A DNA stretch of 43,727 bases from CAIQJJ01 sp964606085 (GTDB taxonomy: Bacteria > Chloroflexota > Anaerolineae > Anaerolineales > UBA4823), in assembly GCA_964606085.1 (NCBI GenBank), contig CAZSFD010000044.1, positions 1 through 43,727 of the forward strand, read 5' to 3'. Below the pieces are notes generated by a model, which worked only from the letters and a program-made list of their open reading frames with translations, ran no database searches and was not told the origin of the DNA. Below, piece by piece: positions 23,658 through 31,983 of the stretch. A program made the translations under genes and the position numbers. How positions within the stretch are numbered: position 1 is the stretch's first letter; each line of letters starts with the position of its first letter.

Positions 23658-25960
23658 TGTGGGTTTCCTATGGTGAAGTAGAATGTAGCGCCCTGGCCGG
23701 GGGCTGATTCGGCCCAGATGCGCCCGCCATGTTGTTTGATCACGCGTTGCGCCAGCGCCAATCCCACACCGGTATTCTCAGCGCTGTTGCTTGCGTGTAG
23801 ACGGTGAAAAACCTGAAACAGGTGGGTGGCATAGCTCATGTCGAAGCCGATGCCATTGTCGCGCACGAAACACGTCTGGCCGTGAGCGCTGAGCTGGCTG
23901 CCGATCTCGATTTTCGCAACGGGGTTGTCCTGGGTAAATTGAATGGCATTCGCCAGTAACTCGCGCAACATTTGGTGAAAGAGGAAAGAATCTACTTGCC
24001 AGGTGGGGAGTTCGCCGATGACGATTTGGATGGTTCGCCCGGCCAATTGGGGTTGTAATTTTTCAACCACCTGCTGGGTTAATTCGGCCAGGTTGGTGGG
24101 CTGGCGGTCTAATTTGCGCCGCCCCAGGCGGATGAAGGCGAGTAAATCGTCGAGTAGGCGGCCCATCTGCCGGGCGTTGGCGGCCATTTGGCGCACGTAG
24201 CGCAGTTCATCGGCATCCATCTGGGGGCTTTTTTCTTCGAGCAGGATATTGGCGTAGCCATCTATGGCGCGCAACGGGGCGCGCAGGTCGTGGGAAAGGG
24301 TGTAGCTGAAGTTTTCCAACTCGCTCACCGATTCTTCGAGTTCGATGGCGCGTTGACGGGCTTCGGCGTAGAGGCGGGCATTCTCCAGCACCACGGCCAC
24401 CTGGTCGGCAAAGGCGCAGCACAGGTTGACATGCTCGGTGGTAAAGGCAGCCGGGCGGGGGCTGTCGAGGGTTAACATGCCAATCAGTCGGTCGTGGAAC
24501 AGCAAGGGGATGCCCAGCCAGGAAAGGATCGGCCCGCCTGCGTTAAAAGGCGGCCTGGCGAAATTGGGATACAGCGACGGCGCATCATCCAGCACCAGGG
24601 TTTGCCGTGTTTCGACGACGCATGAATTGGGATTATCGCCTGGAATGGCAAAACGCAAACCGACGATTCCTTCTACCGCATCCCAGCCGCGCCCGCCGAT
24701 GATTTCGAGATAATCTTTGCGCAGCAACATGACCGACGCGCTGGCATAGGGCACCACGCGTTGTAACTGATCGAGGATTAATTGACTGGCCTTTTGTTGA
24801 TCGAGCGTTTCGGTGAGGATGGCGGAGGCTTCGCGTAGCGTGTCGGCTTCTTGCACGCGGCGTTGGGCTTCATCGAAGGAGCGGCTGCGGGCCAGCGAAA
24901 GGGCCAGGGCATCGGCAATTTGCACCAGAACAGGCAGATCGGCCTGGTCGTAGGTTTTATCTTCGTTCCATAGCAAGCTCAACGTTCCCAGGAGATTCTG
25001 CCCATCCATCATCGGCACGGTGATCATGCTGCAAAACCCCAGATCGTGCAGGTAGCCTTCGACGAGCCAGTCTTTCTCCAGGCGCAGTTCCGGTGATTGG
25101 TGAACTTTGCCGCTTTGAATGCTGGCGGCGGCTGCCGATTGCTCGAACTCGAAAGTAAACCCCTCGCCTACCTGGCCCAGCGGATGATCCAGCGCGTTCA
25201 CCTGCAGGCTGCGGCCATTTTCACCCATCAGTGCGATAGCACTCATCGAGCAGCCCGTAATCGCCCGCAGTTCAGCAGCGATGCCTGGGAAGGTCTGGTT
25301 GACGCTTGGCACGGCATTCAGGCGGCGCAAGATATTGGCCACGCTGTGCAGATGCTTTTCAGTGCGCTGTCGGGCGGCTACTTCGCGATGTGCCTGTTCC
25401 AGGGCATCCATCGTCATCCAACGCGACAATGCCAGAAAGATATAGATGCCAATGCAAGTTAGCGTGAAAACGACCCACTGATTGCGCGCTGTGGGCGCTT
25501 GCGCCGATGGAAGCCAACCCCACATTTCTGCCTGGCTAATTGCACCTGCCCACAGGATGCTCGCCAGCAAAAAATACAGCCCGATGCGGCGGCCAAAGAG
25601 CAGCGTGGGAATGCCAAAGGCAATCAACAAATACGACAGTTGCAATACCCGAATGGTGCCCCAGTTCCATGTGATAAAGAACGTGCCGACCAGGATGATC
25701 ACCGAAAGGATTGTGCTGACCACCATGAAATGGCCGCGCTTGACCATCGCCGCTAAGGCGATGATCACCACCAAGATCACGAGCGTGAACACCAGGTTAG
25801 CCGAATTGATCTCCCCAGCAAGAACCAGCAGCCCATCTCCCACGGCCACAAAACCGAACATGATCCAGAGCAAAAGGGTTAACAAAAAACCGGTGCGCGT
25901 TTTCTCATCATCACCTGGGAAAACTGGCGGGGCGAAAAAACGGTACAGAAATCGGCTCAT
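23654..25960 (-). CDS. Membrane sensor histidine kinase with two GAF domains
   Basis: A 768-residue hybrid-free histidine kinase. About six membrane helices fill residues 20-185. Two GAF domains follow (roughly 215-365 and 380-530; the second includes IPGDNPNSCVVETRQTLVLDD), then a helical linker. HisKA has phospho-acceptor H557 in SHDLRAPLRAIDGY, and the HATPase has ELLANAIQFTQ (N box), DNGIGFD (G1) and NTGVGLALAQRVIKQHGG (G2). This kinase-core style resembles phytochrome-like kinases. No response regulator is in the window, so it is an orphan here. It begins 9 nt after the upstream acyltransferase-like gene and couples to the epimerase. The ligand is unknown. Confidence 0.9.
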   Translation of the reverse strand: MSRFLYRFFAPPVFPGDDEKTRTGFLLTLLLWIMFGFVAVGDGLLVLAGEINSANLVFTLVILVVIIALAAMVKRGHFMVVSTILSVIILVGTFFITWNWGTIRVLQLSYLLIAFGIPTLLFGRRIGLYFLLASILWAGAISQAEMWGWLPSAQAPTARNQWVVFTLTCIGIYIFLALSRWMTMDALEQAHREVAARQRTEKHLHSVANILRRLNAVPSVNQTFPGIAAELRAITGCSMSAIALMGENGRSLQVNALDHPLGQVGEGFTFEFEQSAAAASIQSGKVHQSPELRLEKDWLVEGYLHDLGFCSMITVPMMDGQNLLGTLSLLWNEDKTYDQADLPVLVQIADALALSLARSRSFDEAQRRVQEADTLREASAILTETLDQQKASQLILDQLQRVVPYASASVMLLRKDYLEIIGGRGWDAVEGIVGLRFAIPGDNPNSCVVETRQTLVLDDAPSLYPNFARPPFNAGGPILSWLGIPLLFHDRLIGMLTLDSPRPAAFTTEHVNLCCAFADQVAVVLENARLYAEARQRAIELEESVSELENFSYTLSHDLRAPLRAIDGYANILLEEKSPQMDADELRYVRQMAANARQMGRLLDDLLAFIRLGRRKLDRQPTNLAELTQQVVEKLQPQLAGRTIQIVIGELPTWQVDSFLFHQMLRELLANAIQFTQDNPVAKIEIGSQLSAHGQTCFVRDNGIGFDMSYATHLFQVFHRLHASNSAENTGVGLALAQRVIKQHGGRIWAESAPGQGATFYFTIGNPQ

Positions 25961-25969
25961 GGCATGATT

Positions 25970-27148
25970 CTACTCTGAATGGGTAGAGCCGGCATTACTC
26001 CAATACGGTTGGGTTCCCCATGCTTCTGGGGGGTGGAACATCAGCCCCGGCAGATCGAAGATTTCACCGCCGGCCTCCAGCCAATCGAGGACGGCGCGGC
26101 GCAGCGAGGTATCACGTGGGGCCGTGGTGCGGTCGGGGTATTTTTCGCCAAAGACGAACGACCACAGGAACCCCAGGCTGCCCGCGTGTGGGTATAGATA
26201 AAACTCGCGTTGGAATTTGACCAAGTTGCTCTCTGGCGGTAAGAATTGCTGTAACTGCGGCGTGAACATCCAGGTATGGCAGAACAGCGCTTTTGGCAGG
26301 CGATCTGGATAGAGGCGTGGAAAAAACTCCAACGCCTGCGCATACGAAGCGGCGCAGGTTTGCGCGTTGAGCGGGTCTTTGCGGGGGATGTGCAGATCGA
26401 GGATGGGGTCGTCTTTTTGCAGGGCCAGTTGCCATGTGGAGGCCGAAAAGGCCAGCACGGGTTTTTCGACAAAACCCGCCGGGTGAACGCGCTGGCCGCG
26501 CCAGCCATCGGGCGATGCCGCGAACACCGGGTACCAGGCGTTTTCATCGGGCGGCGCATCCTCGGAACGGCCCGCCCCGCAGGCGTAGCCATCCTCGCGC
26601 AGGGGTTGTTCGGGGTCGGCCAGCAGGGTGATTTCGCCGTTGTCGCGGCGACGCAAGGCCGTCACGCCGCCTTCGAAGCTGGTCAACATATATTGAAGGC
26701 GTCCCAGGCGAAACAATTCGCCAGCCAGGTGACGCCAGATCCAGGCGAACTGCGCATAGCCAGGAATGCCGTGCAGGTCAGCATAATCTTCAATGTAAAA
26801 GCGAAAGTCGAGCATTGTATCGTGAAAGATTTGCTCGCTGATACCCAATTCCTGATAACGCTGCCAGGTGTAGGGCAGCGCTGAAAGGTAGGCCAGCAGG
26901 TAAAACAATGAAGTGCGCTCACCGAGGGATGCTTGCACTGCCGGGTCGAAGGGCAGGTCACGCCATTCGCGCATCCATTGGCCCTGGATGGCTGTTTGAA
27001 GGTGAAATTGGGTGAAAACCTGCCGCAGCGCTGGGTCGCCGCACACATCGGCGGCAACCACTTGCAGTGCATTTATGGCAGCCGATGGAAGACCTATTTT
27101 GTGACACCATTCGGTCAGGCGCTGGGGATTGAGCAATTCGATTTGCAT
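25970..27148 (-). CDS. NAT_N/GNAT_C-type acyltransferase-like protein
   Basis: A 392-residue protein with an all-helical N-terminal half (WCHKIGLP... LFYLLAYLSALPYTWQRYQELGISEQIFHDTMLD, typical of the NAT_N domain) and a C-terminal GNAT-like beta-alpha domain (LDLHIPRKDPLNAQTCAASYAQALEFFPRLYPDRLPKALFCHTWMFTPQLQQFLPPESNLVKFQREFYLYP). These two domains occur together in proteins called acyltransferase-domain or DUF5596 proteins, mainly in Firmicutes and Chloroflexota; the substrate is unknown. An SD (GGAG, 7 nt spacing) supports ATG 27148. It is first in the five-gene minus-strand operon. Confidence 0.75.
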   Translation of the reverse strand: MQIELLNPQRLTEWCHKIGLPSAAINALQVVAADVCGDPALRQVFTQFHLQTAIQGQWMREWRDLPFDPAVQASLGERTSLFYLLAYLSALPYTWQRYQELGISEQIFHDTMLDFRFYIEDYADLHGIPGYAQFAWIWRHLAGELFRLGRLQYMLTSFEGGVTALRRRDNGEITLLADPEQPLREDGYACGAGRSEDAPPDENAWYPVFAASPDGWRGQRVHPAGFVEKPVLAFSASTWQLALQKDDPILDLHIPRKDPLNAQTCAASYAQALEFFPRLYPDRLPKALFCHTWMFTPQLQQFLPPESNLVKFQREFYLYPHAGSLGFLWSFVFGEKYPDRTTAPRDTSLRRAVLDWLEAGGEIFDLPGLMFHPPEAWGTQPYWSNAGSTHSE

Positions 27149-27208
27149 TGCAGAACTCCGGGGTGATAGGCTGGGGATGGTGACGATCTTACACGAAAAG
27201 CGGACTTT

Positions 27209-27217
27209 TGAGATAAT
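27209..27217 (+). promoter_or_regulatory. Extended -10 promoter for the small membrane protein
   Basis: TGAGATAAT is an extended -10 (TGnGATAAT) 46 nt upstream of the ATG at 27264, with no good -35. AAAGGAG follows about 9 nt before the ATG. Confidence 0.45.
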
Positions 27218-27263
27218 ATCGCTCAGATGTCATTTCCTATTCTTTTGCAAAGGAGTTTGATTT

Positions 27264-27848
27264 ATGAACAAACCTCACTTCCTCGGCTCAGACCTCATGC
27301 TTGGGGCCTTGATCGCTTTCCTGAGCATCCTCACCGCCTTCACTTCCTGGCAATTTTCCAGCACTGATGGTGCAGGCGCCGATTACAACCGCAAGGGCCT
27401 GCTCATGCTCACCGATGCCAACGCCGAATACCTGGTGGCCAACCAGGACATTATCCAAGATTACACCTACTACGACACCTACTACCTCAACTACGAAACC
27501 AACCCCGAAGTGGCCGATTATTACCAGGAAAATTTCTCGCCCTCGCTGACGGCGAACCTGGAGCGCGAGGCCATTTTCGATGAGCAGTATTATGCTGAAA
27601 TGTACCAGACCCCGCAAGAAATGTTCGACGAAGCCGACCGCCTGTTTGAACTGGCCGGGGAAGTGGGCAACCGCAGCGACCGCATTCAGCTCAGCACGCT
27701 GATTTTTGCGGTGGCGCTGTCTTTCACGGCCTGGGGTTCGCTGCTCGAAAAAGACAGCAAGCTGCGCCTGCTCTTTTCGGTGTTGGCCTTGCTGGTGATG
27801 GTGGCCGGGCTGGTTGTTTTCTTCACCGCCCCGCCCATGCCCGCTTGA
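27264..27848 (+). CDS. Small membrane protein of unknown function
   Basis: A 194-residue protein I do not recognise. One membrane helix lies near the N-terminus (LMLGALIAFLSILTAFTSWQF, about 11-31) and two near the C-terminus (STLIFAVALSFTAWGSLL and LRLLFSVLALLVMVAGLVVFF). The central region of about 110 residues is acidic and Tyr-rich (QDYTYYDTYYLNYETNPE) and should face one side of the membrane. A good SD (AAAGGAG) precedes ATG 27264. It is directly followed by the truncated Fpg-like fragment. Its function is not inferable. Confidence 0.75.
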   Translation: MNKPHFLGSDLMLGALIAFLSILTAFTSWQFSSTDGAGADYNRKGLLMLTDANAEYLVANQDIIQDYTYYDTYYLNYETNPEVADYYQENFSPSLTANLEREAIFDEQYYAEMYQTPQEMFDEADRLFELAGEVGNRSDRIQLSTLIFAVALSFTAWGSLLEKDSKLRLLFSVLALLVMVAGLVVFFTAPPMPA

Positions 27849-27854
27849 TCTTCA

Positions 27855-28130
27855 GCCAAAGCCTTCCTCGCCACCGAGCAGCGCGTCCCCGGCCTGGGCA
27901 ACGGCGTGCTGCAAGATATTCTCTGGACGGCCAAAATCCACCCCAAGCGCAAAATGGGCGACCTGCCCGAAGCCGCCGTTACCGAGATGTTTCAGGCCAC
28001 CAAAACCGTCCTGGCCGAGATGACCGCCAAAGGCGGCCGCGACACCGAAAAAGACCTGTTCGACCAGCCCGGCGGCTACGCCACCGTTCTGAGCCGCAAC
28101 ACGGTAGACAAGCCCTGCCCGGCCTGCCAT
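27855..28130 (+). pseudogene. C-terminal fragment of an Fpg/Nei-type DNA glycosylase
   Basis: One reading frame without a start codon encodes AKAFLATEQRVPGLGNGV and then LQDILWTAKIHPKRK, the helix-two-turn-helix of formamidopyrimidine-DNA glycosylases, and continues to RNTVDKPCPAC, the first half of their C-terminal zinc finger. The N-terminal catalytic domain is absent: the frame begins 6 nt after the previous gene's stop. The second CxxC of the zinc finger is also gone, because homology stops at about 28127, where AlkZ-like sequence takes over in another frame. Read as a decayed remnant, not an expressed enzyme. Confidence 0.75.
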
Positions 28131-28720
28131 CCCTCGGCGGCGAGACCGAGCGAAGCCAGTGGCACACCGGCCTCGACAGCGACCCCTGGCCGTGGAAAGA
28201 CCGCGCCGCCGAAGAAAAACGCCTGGCCTATGGCTGCATCTTGGGCGGCCACAAGGGCTTTGTGACCCAGCGCATGTACTCCATTTTCTACGCCGCCTTC
28301 CATCCGGCCCAATCCATGCCCGAACGCTGGGCCGCCGGAACGCTCAACCAAAACGCCTGGCGGCTATGGCAGCTTTTTGAAGAGAAAGGCGTGCTCAACA
28401 TCAGCCAGATGCGGCACGCCATGGGCGTCAGCCGTAAAAATGGGGCCAGTGGGGTAGATGCCGCCATCGAGCAGCTTCAAAGCGAATATTACCTCACCGT
28501 AGATGGCAATGAACGCAAGGTCAGCGCCAAGGGGGAGTTTTACGGCTGGCCGGTCATCCGCTACCGCCGTGTGGAAGATTGGGCGCCGCCCGGCTGGCTG
28601 GACACCGCCAAAGATTGGTCGGCCGGCGAAGCGCGGGAATTGATCCTGGATGATGCGGTGGCAATGTCGGCGGGCGTGAAACGTGAAGCGTTGGCGAAGA
28701 AATGGGGGTGGGCCAAATGA
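28124..28720 (+). pseudogene. 5'-truncated AlkZ-related winged-helix gene
   Basis: From 28124 the frame encodes LPSLGGETERSQWHTG, DPWPWKDRAAEEKRLAYG, GGHKGFV and a winged-helix-like region (WQLFEEKGVLNISQMRHAMGV), ending WAKK-like at 28720. This resembles the AlkZ-related proteins, which share the winged-helix fold of the AlkZ interstrand-crosslink glycosylase. The N-terminal 20-40 residues and any start codon are missing: upstream the same frame runs through the Fpg remnant and is non-homologous there. Its stop overlaps the next start as ATGA, so the junction preserved the old operon order downstream. Possibly expressed from a leftover start, but more likely dead. Confidence 0.6.
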
Positions 28721-30546
28721 TCGCTTCCGAATTGATTTCCCCACCTTCCGAATACGGCGTTATCCCCTTCTGGTTCTGGAACGACGACCTCGACGAAGCC
28801 GAACTGCTGCGCCAGATCGCCGATTTTCAACAGCACGGCGTGGCGGGCTTTGTCATCCATCCACGCGTCGGCCTGCCGCGCTCGCTGGGCTGGATGTCGG
28901 AAAGCCTGCTGCGTTTCTACCGCGTCGCCATCGAGGAAGCGCAGCGCCGCCAGATGACCGTGCTGCTCTACGATGAGGGCATGTACCCATCGGGGTCATC
29001 CTGCGGGCAGGTGGTGGCCGCGAACCCAAAGTTTGCCTGTCGCTGCCTGGCCAAGCTGGATTTACCCGATGCGCAGCCACCCGACCTGAAACCCGGCGAA
29101 AACCTGATCGGCATCTTCCAACGGCAAAACGGAAGCCACCTGGCCGTGATTGATCGCCCCGCCAATAGCGTCATCCGCGGCCTGCATTACATCGGCGATG
29201 GGCCTCAAGAAGATGAACCACCCGCGGGGGATATTCTCAACCCCGAAGCCGTGGCAATGTTTATCCACCTCGTCTACGATAAATTTGCCGAATATTTCCA
29301 GGCGCACTTCGGCCACACCGTCCAGGCCATCTTCACCGATGAACCCGGACTGCTGGGACGCAGCCGCGAGCGTGACATCTGGCCCGGCACTACCGGTATT
29401 CTCGAACACATCAACCACATCCTCGGCTACGATTTCACCCCTCATCTGCCCGCCCTGTGGCACGACGACGAACCCGAAGCCGCCCGCTGCCGCCGCGACT
29501 ACGAGCACGCCATCAACCTGCGCCTGGAAGAGACCTACTACCGGCAGCTTTCAGCCTGGTGCGAGGCGCACGGCATCGCCCTGACCGGCCACCCCCACAA
29601 AGGCGACGACCTCGGCCCGCTGCGCTACTTCCACATCCCTGGGCAAGATATGGTCTGGCGTTGGGTGCTGCCCGACCAGCCCTCGGCGCTCGAAGGGCCA
29701 GAATCCACCCAGGCCAAGTGCGCTTCGTCGGCCATGATCCACCACCGACGGCGGCGCAACGCCAACGAGTGCTGCGGAGCCTACGGCCACGAACTGACCT
29801 GGGACGAGATGAATTGGCTGGCGAATTGGGGCTTTGTGCGCGGCCTGAATATGGTCATCCCGCACGCCTTTTACTACTCGGTGCGCGGCATCCGCCGCGA
29901 CGAGCGCCCGCCGGATGTCGGCCCGCACAGCCCGTGGTGGGATCGCTTCGCGGAATACGCCCTGGCCTGCCGCCGCCTGAGCTGGCTCAACACCGATGCG
30001 CAGCATATCTGCTCGCTGGCGATCCTGGGCCAGGCCGATTGGCTGCCGTGGAAAAGCGCCAAAATCTGCTACCAGCACCAGCGCGATTTCAACTACCTCG
30101 AAGAACGTGACCTGCTCGAAAAAGTCACCATAGATGCCGAGGGCATTCACATCGCCGGGATGACCTACCGGGCGTTGATCCTTGAACACCAGCCTGCGCC
30201 CGCCGTGCTGACGGCTTTGGAGCCGTTGGCTGCCGCCGGCCGCGTTTTTCGGTATGAAGAAACGAGCAATGCGGCGCTACGGAAATGGTTGGAGGAGAAT
30301 ATACCCGCTGTGCTCCCGGTTGCGCCGCCCACCCCGGCGCTGCGCCTGCGGCACGTGGTCAAAAACCAACAAGATTACTACCTGCTTTTCAACGAAGAAC
30401 GCACCGCCTTTGCGTGCAGCCTGAAACTGGACGGAACCGCCTGGCAGGTTTTCGACCCCATCTCCGGGCTTACCGAACCCTTCCAGCCCAATCAGTCCAT
30501 TCACCTGGAAGGGCATGAGATCAAAATCATTGTAGGGCAAAATTAA
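28717..30546 (+). CDS. GH106-like glycosyl hydrolase (compact form)
   Basis: A 609-residue protein whose N-terminus (PPSEYGVIPFWFWNDDL, FQQHGVAGFVIHPRVGLP) and later ILYDEGMYPSGSSCG-like region, FTDEPGL and NECCGAYGHELTWDEMNWLANW match the barrel of GH106-type alpha-L-rhamnosidases. Glu in FTDEPGL and in the ECCGAYGHE stretch are candidate catalytic acids. GH106 enzymes are usually 900-1200 residues, so this is short and lacks the large accessory domains; no signal peptide is seen. ATG at 28717 forms ATGA with the preceding frame and is preferred over ATG 28702. The final residues IIVGQN and the TAA come from a dispersed palindrome. Confidence 0.7.
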   Translation: MIASELISPPSEYGVIPFWFWNDDLDEAELLRQIADFQQHGVAGFVIHPRVGLPRSLGWMSESLLRFYRVAIEEAQRRQMTVLLYDEGMYPSGSSCGQVVAANPKFACRCLAKLDLPDAQPPDLKPGENLIGIFQRQNGSHLAVIDRPANSVIRGLHYIGDGPQEDEPPAGDILNPEAVAMFIHLVYDKFAEYFQAHFGHTVQAIFTDEPGLLGRSRERDIWPGTTGILEHINHILGYDFTPHLPALWHDDEPEAARCRRDYEHAINLRLEETYYRQLSAWCEAHGIALTGHPHKGDDLGPLRYFHIPGQDMVWRWVLPDQPSALEGPESTQAKCASSAMIHHRRRRNANECCGAYGHELTWDEMNWLANWGFVRGLNMVIPHAFYYSVRGIRRDERPPDVGPHSPWWDRFAEYALACRRLSWLNTDAQHICSLAILGQADWLPWKSAKICYQHQRDFNYLEERDLLEKVTIDAEGIHIAGMTYRALILEHQPAPAVLTALEPLAAAGRVFRYEETSNAALRKWLEENIPAVLPVAPPTPALRLRHVVKNQQDYYLLFNEERTAFACSLKLDGTAWQVFDPISGLTEPFQPNQSIHLEGHEIKIIVGQN

Positions 30547-30557
30547 TTTTGCCCCAC
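30532..30557. repeat. Palindromic repeat at the end of the GH106-like gene
   Basis: A 26-nt palindrome with one mismatch, half-site GTAGGGCAAAATT (30532-30544), centred between 30544 and 30545. It contains the TAA stop of the GH106-like gene. A close relative (GTAGGGCGAAATT half-site) occurs at 32407-32432. Confidence 0.85.
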
Positions 30558-30569
30558 TGAGGAGCATCC

Positions 30570-30899
30570 ATGACCACTCCCATCACCCGCATCTGGCACG
30601 GCTTTACGAACCCCGAAAACGCCGACGCCTACGAAAGACTGCTCAAAGAGGAAATTTTCGTCGGCATCGCTGAACGCCACATCCCTGGCTACCGCGGCAT
30701 CCAACTGTTGCGCCGTGAGCTCGACGACGAGGTCGAGTTCATCACCATCATGCAGTTCGATTCGCTCGAGGCCGTGCGCGCTTTCGCCGGGGATGATTAC
30801 GAGGTTGCCGTGGTGCCGCCCAAGGCGCGCCGGCTGCTCAAGCGTTTCGACGAGCGCTCGCAGCACTATCAACTGCTGGTCACTTCGGTGCAGGAATGA
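30570..30899 (+). CDS. Antibiotic biosynthesis monooxygenase-fold protein
   Basis: A 109-residue dimeric alpha/beta-barrel protein of the antibiotic biosynthesis monooxygenase superfamily (TRIWHGFTNPENADAYERLL opens the ferredoxin-like fold; FITIMQFDSLEAVRAFAG is the second half). Such proteins include heme-degrading and quinone-forming monooxygenases and many of unknown role; no substrate residue is decisive here. It starts at ATG 30570 after GAGG, in the spacer next to the palindrome, and its stop overlaps the next start as ATGA. Confidence 0.75.
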   Translation: MTTPITRIWHGFTNPENADAYERLLKEEIFVGIAERHIPGYRGIQLLRRELDDEVEFITIMQFDSLEAVRAFAGDDYEVAVVPPKARRLLKRFDERSQHYQLLVTSVQE

Positions 30900-31429
30900 C
30901 CCCGACGAAAGGCTACGCCCATCCCCGCATTTTACCCTTCCCTTTCAGCGGAACCCCCGCCGGGGGGCACCTGGACGCGCTGCGCCTGGAACAGCACGGT
31001 TCAAACACTGACCTGATCATGGATTATCAGGAACTTTATCTCACCGCCCCGCTCATCATTTCGGAGCGTGAGGAGAAATTGTGGGAGCGTGTGCAAGGTG
31101 TATGGATTCCGCGGCGTGTGCGCTTCACCAAGGTCCAAATTCAGGAAGGCATGGCGTTATGTGAGCGTCTGCCCAAACTGGCTGATGATGACAAGGCCCG
31201 CGAGCTGTTGGCGATGCTGTGTTTCCGCTCCTTCGACGGTACCCACTATTACATCATCTCGCCGCGCGGCGTTGAAAACCCAGACCTGGTGCTGGCGGTG
31301 CATCGCTGCCTGCCCGAAGAACGCCCTGGAACAAACCAGGAAGCCAACTTTGAACGCGACTGGTCGCCTTGCCCGCCGAACCCGCCCGGCCTGATGCCGG
31401 TGACCCGCGGCCCGGCGCAGCATCCGTAA
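30896..31429 (+). CDS. Unrecognised 177-residue protein
   Basis: I do not recognise a family. The ATG overlaps the preceding stop as ATGA. The first 40 residues are low in order, while the part from about residue 42 (MDYQELYLTAPLIISEREEKLWERVQ is an alternative start region, ATG 31019) has regular charged helices, then CFRSFDGTHYYIISPRGVENPDLVLAVHR, which suggests a beta-rich segment. The last 11 residues (MPVTRGPAQHP) overlap the start of the nitroreductase in a shifted frame. It may itself be affected by the nearby frameshift; a stop in another frame at 31392-31394 would make a TGATG overlap with the nitroreductase ATG. Confidence 0.5.
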   Translation: MTPTKGYAHPRILPFPFSGTPAGGHLDALRLEQHGSNTDLIMDYQELYLTAPLIISEREEKLWERVQGVWIPRRVRFTKVQIQEGMALCERLPKLADDDKARELLAMLCFRSFDGTHYYIISPRGVENPDLVLAVHRCLPEERPGTNQEANFERDWSPCPPNPPGLMPVTRGPAQHP

Positions 31430-31961
31430 ATTCAAATCTGATCCCATTCCCGAAGACCTGCTCAACCAAATCCTGACCGCCGGTTCTCTGGCCCCATCGG
31501 GCAAGAACCGCCAGCCGTGGCGCTTTGTGGTCGTCAAAGAAGACCAGCGCCCCGAAATGCTGCGCATCTTGCAAGAGGGGATCAGCCGTTCCGTGGCCAA
31601 AGGTGAAGACCCCGGCAGCAACGAGTGGACCGCTCACGTGATGGAACAGGCCCCGGTCACGGTATTCATCTTCAACCCCGATGGCATCTACCCCTGGCTG
31701 GCACACTCCATTGACCAGAACTTCTCCGAGTTAGTAGATACCCAATCCATCGGCGCGGCCATCCAGAACATGCTCCTGGCGGCCGTCGAACTGGGCCTCG
31801 GCTCACTGTGGATTTGCGATGTGTTCTACGCCTACGAGGAATTAGCCAACTGGCTCGGCCAAAAGGGCCAGATGATCGCCGCCGTCTCCTTTGGCTACGC
31901 TGATGAAACCCCGGCAGCCCGCAAACGCAAGCCGCTCGACGAATTGGTGACGGTGAAATGA
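31394..31961 (+). CDS. Nitroreductase family protein with an apparent frameshift
   Basis: An FMN-dependent nitroreductase-fold oxidoreductase of about 190 residues. From 31404 the frame reads PAARRSIRKF then KSDPIPEDLLNQIL and SLAPSGKNRQPWRFVVV, the RRSxRxF and PSxxNxQPW hallmarks, then DTQSIGAAIQNMLLAAVELGLGSLWIC. Upstream in that frame is TGA at 31401-31403 with no start codon before the RRSIRKF motif. ATG at 31394 (MPVT) is one base out of frame; removing one C from the CCC at 31404-31406 would give MPVTAARRSIRKF, a perfect N-terminus. So either a point deletion is needed (mutation or sequencing error) or the gene is dead. Substrate unknown. Confidence 0.75.
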
Positions 31962-31983
31962 ACCGCTTACCAAGGAAAACGTC

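Noticed and set aside
23654..25960. Bacteriophytochrome
   Set aside because: The kinase core looks phytochrome-like, but the N-terminus is a set of membrane helices without the chromophore-binding PAS-GAF-PHY layout.
30541..30560. Short ORF continuing past the GH106-like stop
   Set aside because: The TAA is unambiguous and the following ATG at 30570 starts a different protein.
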